Assembly (NCBI GenBank): GCA_964439015.1
Contig: CAYTMV010000004.1
Coordinates: 1 to 64,000, forward strand
Length of the DNA: 64,000 bases
Origin: Gemmobacter sp964439015
GTDB lineage: Bacteria > Pseudomonadota > Alphaproteobacteria > Rhodobacterales > Rhodobacteraceae
Direction: 5' to 3'
The notes below the pieces were generated by a model that saw nothing but the letters and a program-made list of their open reading frames with translations, was not told where the DNA came from and did no database searches. Positions within the stretch are counted from its first letter, which is position 1. Each line of letters opens with the position of its first letter. Positions 1-8,422 of the stretch are shown piece after piece. The translations under genes and the position numbers were made by a program.

Positions 1-469
1 GCCCCCCGGGCATGAAGGTGATCCGCTCTTGCCAGACCCGGGTAATGACCTCCTCAGGCAGGTCGCGCAGCAGGCCGACGCGCTCGTTCAGCGCCGCCTC
101 GAAATCCAGCTCGCCGTTCATCGCCCGGGCGGTGATCGCGGCGACATGTTCGCCCACGCCTGCCAGCGCGGCCAACTCGTCGATGCATTCCTGCCGGATC
201 ATGGTGCTGTCCATGTCGGCCAGCAGCAGACGCTTGCGCCGCCCCTCGGCCGGCTGCACCGCCATGTCGATGCCCATGCCCTGCAAATCCTGCCAGACCT
301 GCCAGCGGTTTTCGGGCACCTCGGCCACGCCGAACTCGGCCGCGATGCCCAGATCCAGCCAGCGCGCTTCACCGCCGCCCCAGGCGTTGCGCAGCGATTC
401 GACCAGCGCGGTTTCCAGGACCGGCCGGGCGGGATCGGTCAGCAGGGTGACGATATGGGGATGGGTCAT
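1..469 (-). CDS. serB: Phosphoserine phosphatase SerB (3' part outside window)
   Basis: Last step of serine synthesis: hydrolysis of phosphoserine to serine. The visible 156 residues start MTHPHIVTLL and contain the HAD-family nucleophile motif DMDSTMI (two Asp of DxDxT) followed by RQECIDELA, the phosphoserine phosphatase signature. The C-terminal part, with the other HAD motifs, lies beyond base 1, so the gene is cut by the window edge, not necessarily broken. The ATG overlaps the TGA of the upstream sulfotransferase gene (ATGA), so the two are probably co-translated. serC-serA lie just beyond on the opposite strand, giving a serine pathway cluster. Confidence 0.9.
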   Translation of the reverse strand, partial: MTHPHIVTLLTDPARPVLETALVESLRNAWGGGEARWLDLGIAAEFGVAEVPENRWQVWQDLQGMGIDMAVQPAEGRRKRLLLADMDSTMIRQECIDELAALAGVGEHVAAITARAMNGELDFEAALNERVGLLRDLPEEVITRVWQERITFMPGG

Positions 470-1206
470 GTGGGCTCCTCGGTCCAGCGGCGCGCGGCGG
501 CGACGCGCGCCTGCCGCCGGGCGGCAAGGCGGGCCATCAGCCGCGGGTGATCGGCGGCGAAACGCGCGGCATATTCGCCGTTCAGCGCATCGCCCAGTTT
601 CTCATGGCGGGGCTCGGGGGCGGCATCGGGGGCCGGTCGGCCCATGACCGACGCCAGATGCGCCAGCATCCGTTCGGCGCCTGCCGCCATCATGGTCTCA
701 TAGCTGAGGCGGTGCGGGGCAAGACCGCGGCGGGCAAACATCCGTTCGGCCCAGATTTCCGAGGCCTCCAGCCGCAGCAGCGCGAGGCGGATCGCCAGCG
801 GACGATACCGGAAGGGCGCGGCGGCTTGCCCCGCCCCCGGCACCCGATGCGCCACCCGCGTCTGCTGCATCCGGCTGACAGAGACTGCCTGTGCCAGAAT
901 ATCCTCGCGGATCAGCCAGAACAGATGCTGCGGGCGGATCCGCTGCAGAAAGCCACCCGCGCCGCGAAACACCGCCAGCAGGTGAAACGGCGTCACTTCG
1001 ACCCCGAAAACGCCGTCGCGGTTGCGCCGCCGCAGCAGCGCCGCGCAATAGCGGTCCAGCGTGTCGGCATCCATCGCCCGCGCCATATTGGGCAACATCG
1101 CCGGATTGAAGGCCTCATCCGGGCGGCCGAAGCCGGTGCTGCGCATGCAGATATCGGTCAACCAGCTGGAGCCCGAGCGCGGCGTGAACAGAATTGCGTA
1201 ACGCAT
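466..1206 (-). CDS. Stf0-type sulfotransferase family protein
   Basis: Probably transfers sulfate from PAPS to an unknown acceptor; I cannot name the substrate. The chosen start gives MRYAILFTPRSGSSWL, where PRSGSSWL is the 5'-phosphosulfate-binding loop placed right at the N terminus as in Stf0 proteins; LFWLIREDILAQAVS resembles the second PAPS-binding element. 246 residues fits the family. A GAGG-type ribosome site lies about 7 bases upstream of this ATG. The frame stays open to a TTG at 1335, which would add 43 residues with a GGAAA upstream, so the start is not certain. It overlaps serB by 4 bases. Stf0 enzymes sulfate trehalose in mycobacteria; extending that here would be speculation. 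Confidence 0.7.
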   Translation of the reverse strand: MRYAILFTPRSGSSWLTDICMRSTGFGRPDEAFNPAMLPNMARAMDADTLDRYCAALLRRRNRDGVFGVEVTPFHLLAVFRGAGGFLQRIRPQHLFWLIREDILAQAVSVSRMQQTRVAHRVPGAGQAAAPFRYRPLAIRLALLRLEASEIWAERMFARRGLAPHRLSYETMMAAGAERMLAHLASVMGRPAPDAAPEPRHEKLGDALNGEYAARFAADHPRLMARLAARRQARVAAARRWTEEPT

Positions 1207-1447
1207 ACGGGCCTCAGGCAGGGCCATGGTCCGGGCAAGGCGGGCGGAATCAATCGAAAGGCCGGTGAACGGCCCACGGATCAACCGCCTCAGGATTCGC
1301 GCCTGCCTCATCGTGCCCGCCACCCGACTCGCCAAAAGTTTCCTATAGTGGAGCGACGCGTCGCAAAATGCATCTCAAGCGGCGCTCTACGGCAATTTTA
1401 CGTCTTGCGCCACCCCGGATCAGACCTTTAAGCCGGTCAGTGGGAAA

Positions 1448-1465
1448 CCCCTCCCCACCGAGGGG
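1448..1465 (+). promoter_or_regulatory. Leader hairpin upstream of serC (candidate serC element)
   Basis: A perfect 6-bp stem, CCCCTC/GAGGGG, with loop CCCACC ends 20 bases before the serC ATG, and is followed by the ribosome site GGAAGG at 1475-1480. A short hairpin close to the start codon recalls the serC motif described upstream of alphaproteobacterial serC-serA operons. Assignment to that motif is my inference from position and shape; I could not align it to the covariance model. Confidence 0.4.
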
Positions 1466-1485
1466 CGTTTATCTGGAAGGATACC

Positions 1486-2643
<1,158 letters not shown>

Positions 2644-2721
2644 GCGGGGCTGATCCTGCATGACATCCGGGTGGGGGCCGTCCCCCGCCCCATTCTCAAA
2701 ACGCATCCCGAGGATACCCAT

Positions 2722-4317
2722 ATGGCACCCCGCGTTCTCGTTTCCGACGAACTGTCCGAAACCGCCGTCCAGATCTTCCGCGACCGTGGCGTCGAGGTCG
2801 ATTACATGCCCAAGCTAGGCAAGGACAAGGACAAGCTGGCCGAAATCATCGGCAACTATGACGGTCTGGCCATCCGGTCGGCCACCAAGGTCACTGAAAA
2901 GCTGCTGGAAAAGGCGACCAACCTGAAGGTCGTGGGCCGCGCCGGGATCGGCGTGGACAATGTCGACATCCCGGCCGCCTCGAAGAATGGCGTGATCGTG
3001 ATGAACACGCCCTTCGGCAACTCGGTCACCACGGCCGAACATGCCATTGCGATGATGTTCGCCATCGCCCGCCAACTGCCCGAGGCCAACGCCTCGACCC
3101 ACGCCGGCAAATGGGAAAAATCCCGCTTCATGGGGGTCGAGCTGTTCAACAAGACGCTCGGCGTGATCGGCGCGGGCAATATCGGCGGCATCGTCTGCGA
3201 CCGCGCAGTCGGGCTGAAGATGAAGGTCATCGCCTATGACCCCTTCCTGTCGGAAGAACGCGCCAAGCAGCTGGGCGTGACCAAGGTGGAATTGGACGAC
3301 CTGCTGGCCCGCGCGGATTTCATCACCCTGCACGTGCCGCTGACCGACAAGACCCGCAACATCCTGGGCCGCGAGAACCTTGCCAAGACCAAGAAGGGCG
3401 TGCGGATCATCAACTGCGCCCGTGGCGGGCTGGTCGACGAAGCGGCCCTGAAAGACGCGCTGGACAGCGGCCATGTCGCCGCTGCGGCGCTGGACGTGTT
3501 CGAGGTAGAGCCCGCGACCGACAACATCCTGTTCGGTCATCCGAACGTGGTCTGCACCCCGCATCTGGGCGCCTCGACCACCGAAGCCCAGGAAAACGTG
3601 GCGCTTCAGGTGGCCGAACAAATGTCGGATTATCTGCTGACCGGCGCCGTGCAGAACGCCCTCAACATGCCCAATGTCACTGCTGAACAGGCCGCGGTGA
3701 TGGGACCGTGGATCAAGCTGGCCAGCCATCTGGGCGCCTTCATCGGCCAGATGACCGATGAGCCGATCAAGGCCATCAATATCCTCTATGACGGTCGCGT
3801 GGCCGACATGAACCTGCCGGCGCTGAACCAGTCGGTGATCGCGGGTGTGCTGAAGGCGCAGAACCCGGACGTGAATCTTGTCTCGGCCCCGATCGTGGCC
3901 AAGGAAAAGGGCATCCAGGTCTCGACCACCAGGCAGGACAAGACCGGCACCTTCGACGCCTATATCAAGGTCACCATGGTCACCGACAAGCGCGAGCGTT
4001 CAGTTGCGGGGACCTGCTTTGCCGATGGCAAGCCGCGATTCATCCAGATCAAGGGCATCAACATCGACGCCGAGGTGGGCGAGCACATGCTCTACACCAC
4101 CAACGAGGACGTGCCGGGCATCATCGGCCTGCTGGGCATGACCATGGGCAAGAACGGCGTGAACATCGCCAACTTCACCCTTGGCCGGTCCGGCGTGGGG
4201 CAAGAGGCGATTGCGCTGCTGTATCTCGATCAGGCTATCGACCCCAAAGTGGTCGAGACGCTGGAATCGACGGGGATGTTCCAACAGGTCAGGCCGCTGC
4301 ATTTCACGGCAGCCTGA
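2722..4317 (+). CDS. serA: D-3-phosphoglycerate dehydrogenase SerA
   Basis: First committed step of serine synthesis: NAD-dependent oxidation of 3-phosphoglycerate. 531 residues, the long type. Visible: N-terminal catalytic part from MAPRVLVSDELSE; Rossmann motif GVIGAGNIGG near residue 148; NCARGG and the catalytic His in HLGAST; an intervening domain; and a C-terminal ACT domain (EHMLYTTNEDVPGIIG) that in this family senses serine. I start at the ATG at 2722 because GAGGAT sits 6 bases before it and the protein then begins at the usual place; the frame is open to 2671. A strong terminator follows. Confidence 0.95.
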   Translation: MAPRVLVSDELSETAVQIFRDRGVEVDYMPKLGKDKDKLAEIIGNYDGLAIRSATKVTEKLLEKATNLKVVGRAGIGVDNVDIPAASKNGVIVMNTPFGNSVTTAEHAIAMMFAIARQLPEANASTHAGKWEKSRFMGVELFNKTLGVIGAGNIGGIVCDRAVGLKMKVIAYDPFLSEERAKQLGVTKVELDDLLARADFITLHVPLTDKTRNILGRENLAKTKKGVRIINCARGGLVDEAALKDALDSGHVAAAALDVFEVEPATDNILFGHPNVVCTPHLGASTTEAQENVALQVAEQMSDYLLTGAVQNALNMPNVTAEQAAVMGPWIKLASHLGAFIGQMTDEPIKAINILYDGRVADMNLPALNQSVIAGVLKAQNPDVNLVSAPIVAKEKGIQVSTTRQDKTGTFDAYIKVTMVTDKRERSVAGTCFADGKPRFIQIKGINIDAEVGEHMLYTTNEDVPGIIGLLGMTMGKNGVNIANFTLGRSGVGQEAIALLYLDQAIDPKVVETLESTGMFQQVRPLHFTAA

Positions 4318-4320
4318 ACA

Positions 4321-4364
4321 AACGGGCGGGCCGGAGCAGCGTTCCGGCCCGCCCGTTCCTTTTT
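4321..4364 (+). terminator. Rho-independent terminator after serA
   Basis: A 15-bp perfect stem (4321-4335 with 4343-4357; AACGGGCGGGCCGGA and its complement) with a 7-base loop is followed by CCTTTTT. It begins 4 bases after the serA stop. Confidence 0.9.
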
Positions 4365-4418
4365 GGGTTCTTGCCGTAGCCGCACATCCGCGCCACTCTT
4401 CCGGGCAGAGTTGCCAGC

Positions 4419-5297
4419 ATGAACCTGATCACAGCCCGCCAACCGCTTGCATATGATGCCGCGACCCTGCTGGGCGACGCGGGTTTTGCCCATTGCCTGC
4501 ACGCAGCCGCGGGCGAGCTGCTGGCCACCCATGCCAGGATCCCGCGCGAGGTGCGCTATCTGGCCGACATCAAGAAATGGACGCTAAGCCAGGCCGCGAT
4601 CTCGTTGCATTTTGCTCACCTGCACGATCCCGCCCGGCCGCCACTGTCGCCGGCCGTATTGCAGGATATGCTGCGCGGCACACAGGTTGCCAGCCGAAAC
4701 ACGATCCTGTCCTTCTTGCAAGAAATGCGCCATTACGGCCTTGTCGCCCCCCTGCCCGATGCTGACCGGCGGCGCCGCAGCCTGCGCGCGACCCCGCAGG
4801 CGGAGGCCGTATTTGCGATCTGGTTTGAAACCCATCTGCGGGCGCTGGATCTGTTCGATCGCGGAAACCGTGCAGCCCTGCTGAACCGGCGCCCGGATCT
4901 GTTGGGGCGGGCGCAACCCCTGATGACCGCGCGCCTTCTGCACGATCCGGCCTGGACCCTGCCGCCGCAATCAGTGGCGCTGTTCACGCGCACCGCGTCC
5001 GGCAGCAACATCCTGCATCATCTGGCGTCGCGCGCAGCTTGGGAAATGTCTGGCCCATGGGTGACGATCGGGGCCGTGACCGCTCAGTCCATCGCTTCAC
5101 GATATCTGATCTCACAAAGCCATACGGCACGGCTGCTGGCCCGCGCCGCCGAGTCCGGACTGCTACGCTGGCACGGCACTGGCCACAGCCGCAGATGCGA
5201 GATTTCACATCTTCTGGTGACGGAGTATCGCCACTGGCAGGCCGTCAAGTTCGCTGCCCTCTCGGCCGCTTTCAGCACGGTTGCCGCCGGAACGTGA
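4419..5297 (+). CDS. Unrecognised protein with two winged-helix-like segments
   Basis: I do not recognise a named family. 292 residues, no signal peptide or membrane segment. Two stretches look like winged helix-turn-helix units of the MarR type: roughly residues 75-130 (VASRNTILSFLQEMRHYGLV, then a basic wing DADRRRRSLRAT) and 215-265 (SIASRYLISQSHTARLLARA, then GLLRWHGTGHSRRCEI). That suggests a DNA-binding regulator with an internal duplication. It has its own space between the serA terminator and a convergent hairpin, so it is probably monocistronic. Function and target are unknown. Confidence 0.65.
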   Translation: MNLITARQPLAYDAATLLGDAGFAHCLHAAAGELLATHARIPREVRYLADIKKWTLSQAAISLHFAHLHDPARPPLSPAVLQDMLRGTQVASRNTILSFLQEMRHYGLVAPLPDADRRRRSLRATPQAEAVFAIWFETHLRALDLFDRGNRAALLNRRPDLLGRAQPLMTARLLHDPAWTLPPQSVALFTRTASGSNILHHLASRAAWEMSGPWVTIGAVTAQSIASRYLISQSHTARLLARAAESGLLRWHGTGHSRRCEISHLLVTEYRHWQAVKFAALSAAFSTVAAGT

Positions 5298-5303
5298 GCG
5301 GCA

Positions 5304-5330
5304 GCCCCGGCAGATCAGGGCTGCCGGGGC
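5304..5330. terminator. Hairpin between two convergent genes
   Basis: GCCCCGGCAG (5304-5313) pairs perfectly with 5321-5330 around a 7-base loop. It lies between convergent stops. There is no T tract on either side, so intrinsic termination may be weak. Confidence 0.5.
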
Positions 5331-5340
5331 AACCTGTGCG

Positions 5341-5676
5341 TCATTCCTCGAGAGTATAGGTGCCCAGTTCGCACAGATCCTGCGTGTCATACGTGGTATC
5401 CAGCGTGTCGCTGCCAGAAAACTCGAAGCGCATGTCATATTCGCAGACGGTGCGCCCGTCCGCGATGGTCAGCTGGATCGTCTCGCCGGGATTGAGAACC
5501 TGATCGCCGAAGACGTCTCCTTCCCAGTCATCCACACCGACCGGCGAGGTGAAGAAATGCGTCAGCACCGAATTTGTGTCATTGACCAGATCGAAGACCA
5601 GATCCTCAGCCTGCGCGGGGGCAGACACACACAGCGTAACGAACGCTGCAAACAGCCGGATTTGAATATTTTTCAT
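5341..5676 (-). CDS. Small secreted protein of unknown function
   Basis: 111 residues beginning MKNIQIRLFAAFVTLCVSAPAQA-E: a classical Sec signal peptide with cleavage after AQA. The mature part of about 88 residues is acidic, contains VFDLVNDTNSVLTHFFTSP, a DGRTVCEYDMRFEF strand pair and a C-terminal DLCELGTYTLEE, with two Cys (VCEY and LCEL) that could form a disulfide. Similar short periplasmic proteins are common in Rhodobacterales, but I know no function. The start at 5676 is preceded by GGAAATAAA; a longer frame to 5706 would put 10 polar residues before the signal peptide. This stretch is also more AT-rich than its neighbours. Confidence 0.75.
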   Translation of the reverse strand: MKNIQIRLFAAFVTLCVSAPAQAEDLVFDLVNDTNSVLTHFFTSPVGVDDWEGDVFGDQVLNPGETIQLTIADGRTVCEYDMRFEFSGSDTLDTTYDTQDLCELGTYTLEE

Positions 5677-5838
5677 TTTATTTCCAAAGGTTGATTTTGT
5701 TCGCACACGTTTGATACGCCCCGGCGCGGGCTCTGGTAAAGCGCAAAACCGATCTCATTTTTGGGTGTAACTTCCGGCCCGCAGCTTGTGTTTCGGTCTG
5801 CCGATCCCTAGCCTCGGCCGATACACAGCGAGCGTGAC

Positions 5839-6570
5839 ATGCATATCTACGCCATCGGCGACATTCATGGCCATCTTGACCTTCTGCACGCGGCCCATGA
5901 CCTGATCGCGGCAGATCAGGCGCGGCACGGGACGGCACAAGTGGTGCATGTGGGCGACCTGGTCGATCGCGGCCCCGACAGCCGCGGCGTGATCGAGTTT
6001 CTCATGGCGGGCGAGGCCGCCGGGCAGGACTGGGTGGTGCTGAAGGGCAATCACGACCGAATGTTCGCCCTCTATCTGACCGACCTGAAGGCCCACGATC
6101 CCGGCTTGCGCCCGGACCTCAGCTGGCTACATCCCCGGCTGGGTGGCGCCAGCACGCTGGAGTCCTATGGCGTCCACGCCCCGGCCGACCGGCCGCTGGC
6201 TGCGGTATTTGCCGACGCGCGGGCCGCCGTGCCGCAGGCGCATCGCGACTGGCTGCAATCACGCCCCAGCCTGCATCAGGCTGAAGGGCTGATCTTCGCC
6301 CATGCCGGTATCCGCCCCGGCGTCGCGCTGGAAGACCAGTCGGAAACGGATCTGGTCTGGATCCGGCATGACTTCCTGTCTGATCCCCGGGACCATGGCG
6401 GGCTGGTGATCCACGGCCACACGGCCATCGACCATGCCACCCATTACGGCAACCGCGTCAACATCGACAGTTCCGCTGCCTATGGCGGCCCGGTTTCGGC
6501 GGTGGTGATCGAGGGGCGCGAGGTTTTTCTGCTGACCCCATCAGGCCGCCAGCCTCTGCCCCGCGGGTGA
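5839..6570 (+). CDS. Metallophosphatase of the PPP (serine/threonine phosphatase) type
   Basis: 243 residues. The three metal-binding signatures of the PPP family are intact: GDIHGH at residues 7-12, GDLVDRGPDS near 44, and GNHDRM near 74, with later His residues in FAHAGIRPG and VIHGHTA. This architecture is shared by bacterial PrpA-type protein phosphatases and ApaH-like dinucleotide phosphatases; the sequence does not decide between them. A UPF0314 gene follows with its stop overlapping a possible GTG start (GTGA at 6567), so the pair may be co-transcribed. Confidence 0.85.
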   Translation: MHIYAIGDIHGHLDLLHAAHDLIAADQARHGTAQVVHVGDLVDRGPDSRGVIEFLMAGEAAGQDWVVLKGNHDRMFALYLTDLKAHDPGLRPDLSWLHPRLGGASTLESYGVHAPADRPLAAVFADARAAVPQAHRDWLQSRPSLHQAEGLIFAHAGIRPGVALEDQSETDLVWIRHDFLSDPRDHGGLVIHGHTAIDHATHYGNRVNIDSSAAYGGPVSAVVIEGREVFLLTPSGRQPLPRG

Positions 6571-6608
6571 CGGGTTGCGTCCACACGCGCCGCGTGCATC
6601 ATGCGGCC

Positions 6609-7169
6609 ATGACACGTGATCGTTTGCCCTATGCCCTGACCCTTGCCGTCATTCTGCTGACCGCCCTTTGGCTGCTGTGGCAAGGTCGGGTGCCGATCTG
6701 CGAATGTGGCTATGTCAAGCTGTGGCATGGCGAGACCATGAGTTCGGAAAACTCGCAGCATCTCAGCGACTGGTATACGCCCTCACATGTGATCCACGGG
6801 CTGATCTTCTATGCGGCGCTGTGGTGGCTGGCCCCGCGCCTGACCTTCGGCTGGCGCCTGCTGATCGCCACGGCGGTCGAGTCGCTGTGGGAGGCGGTGG
6901 AAAATTCGGCCACCATCATCGAACGTTACCGGTCGGTCACGATCTCGCTCGACTATTACGGCGACAGTGTCATCAACACGGTGGCTGATATTCTGGCGAT
7001 GGGCTTGGGCTTCTGGCTGGCGGCGCGGCTGCCGGTATGGGCCTCGGTGGCGCTGGCGGTAGGGTTTGAGGCGCTGACGATCTGGCTGATCCGCGACGGG
7101 CTGGCGCTGAACGTGCTGATGCTGCTTTATCCGCTGGAGTCGATCCGGGCGTGGCAGGCCGGCACCTGA
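6609..7169 (+). CDS. UPF0314 / DUF2585 membrane protein
   Basis: 186 residues with four to five hydrophobic segments: an N-terminal helix (YALTLAVILLTALWLLW), HGLIFYAALWWLAP, and two near the C terminus. The segment CECGYVKLWHGETMSSENSQHLSDWYTPSHVIHG is the conserved core of this alphaproteobacterial family (quoted partly: see residues 30-62). Role unknown; it resembles small-molecule or lipid-handling membrane proteins only in topology. I chose the ATG at 6609; an earlier GTG at 6567 overlapping the phosphatase stop would add 14 residues. Confidence 0.8.
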   Translation: MTRDRLPYALTLAVILLTALWLLWQGRVPICECGYVKLWHGETMSSENSQHLSDWYTPSHVIHGLIFYAALWWLAPRLTFGWRLLIATAVESLWEAVENSATIIERYRSVTISLDYYGDSVINTVADILAMGLGFWLAARLPVWASVALAVGFEALTIWLIRDGLALNVLMLLYPLESIRAWQAGT

Positions 7170-7246
7170 CGCCGCGACGTGGCGAAACGGTTGCCGCATG
7201 ACAATGCAACCGCCATTCTGACTGCAAACCAGACCCGGAGAAAGAC

Positions 7247-8422
7247 ATGACCGAGATCGTTATCCTGTCCGGCGCGCGCACCGCCATCGGCACCTTTGGC
7301 GGCAGCCTTGCCGGCCAAACGCCGATCGCACTGGCCGCGCATGTCAGCCGCGCCGCAATCGACCGCGCCGGAATTGCCCCGGACCGGATCGGCACTGTCG
7401 TCTTCGGCCATATCCTGAACACCGAGCCGCGCGACATGTATCTGTCGCGCGTGGCCGCCCTTGAGGCAGGCGTTCCCGACACGGCGACGGCCATGAACGT
7501 CAACCGCCTGTGCGGATCGGGCGCGCAGGCCGTGGTTTCTGCCGCGCAGGCGCTGATGCTGGGCGATGCCGATTTCGCGCTGGCCGGTGGTGCAGATGTG
7601 ATGAGCCGCGGCCCGCATATCCTGCCCGCTGCACGGTTTGGGCAAAAGATGGGCGATGTCTCGGGCATCGACATGATGGTCGGCGCCCTCACCTGTCCGA
7701 TGGGGACGGGGCATATGGGTGTGACCGCGGAAAATGTCGCGGCCGAGCAGGCCATTTCCCGCGCCGATCAGGACGCCTTCGCGCTGGAAAGCCAGCGCCG
7801 CGCAGCGGCGGCGATTGCTGCAGGCCATTTCCAGTCCGAGATCGCGCCCTATGAGGTGCCGTCGCGCAAGGGGCCCGTGGTGTTTGACACGGACGAGCAT
7901 CCCAAGGCCACCACGCTTGAGGCGCTGGCAGGCCTGAAACCGGCTTTCCGCAAGGATGGCAGGGTGACGGCGGGCAACGCCTCGGGGATCAATGACGGGG
8001 CGGCGGCGCTGGTGCTGGCGCGGGCCGATGCGGCACAAGCGGCGGGGCTGAAGCCGCGCGCCCGGCTGCTGGGCTATGCGGTGGCGGGGGTTCCGGCCCG
8101 GGTGATGGGCTATGGGCCGATCCCGGCCGTTCAGGCGCTGCTGGCGCGCACGGGCCTGACCCTCGGCGATTTCGACCTGATCGAGTCGAACGAGGCCTTT
8201 GCCGCGCAGGCCATCGCGGTCAATCGCGGGCTGGGGCTGGACCCGGAAAAGGTGAACCCCGATGGTGGCGCGGTGGCATTGGGCCATCCGGTCGGCGCGA
8301 CCGGCGCGATCCTGACCGTCAAGGCGCTGCACGCGCTGGAGCGCAAGGGCCAGCGGCGCGCCATCGTCACCATGTGCATTGGCGGCGGCCAGGGCATCGC
8401 GCTGGCGCTGGAGCGGATCTAA
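7247..8422 (+). CDS. Acetyl-CoA acetyltransferase (thiolase)
   Basis: Condenses two acetyl-CoA to acetoacetyl-CoA or the reverse. 391 residues, full length. All thiolase residues are present: acyl-carrying Cys89 in NRLCGSGAQ, His347 in ALGHPVGATGA and Cys377 in MCIGGGQG. The ribosome site CGGAG lies 6 bases before the ATG. It stands alone on its strand and its last codon overlaps the convergent pbpC stop by 4 bases. In this kind of organism it could feed polyhydroxybutyrate synthesis, the ethylmalonyl-CoA pathway or beta-oxidation; no phaB neighbour is present to decide. Confidence 0.92.
   Translation: MTEIVILSGARTAIGTFGGSLAGQTPIALAAHVSRAAIDRAGIAPDRIGTVVFGHILNTEPRDMYLSRVAALEAGVPDTATAMNVNRLCGSGAQAVVSAAQALMLGDADFALAGGADVMSRGPHILPAARFGQKMGDVSGIDMMVGALTCPMGTGHMGVTAENVAAEQAISRADQDAFALESQRRAAAAIAAGHFQSEIAPYEVPSRKGPVVFDTDEHPKATTLEALAGLKPAFRKDGRVTAGNASGINDGAAALVLARADAAQAAGLKPRARLLGYAVAGVPARVMGYGPIPAVQALLARTGLTLGDFDLIESNEAFAAQAIAVNRGLGLDPEKVNPDGGAVALGHPVGATGAILTVKALHALERKGQRRAIVTMCIGGGQGIALALERI

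Noticed and set aside
1400..1440. Sigma-70-like TTGCGC / TTTAAG pair before serC
   Set aside because: Only three matches in each hexamer; too weak in GC-rich DNA to call.
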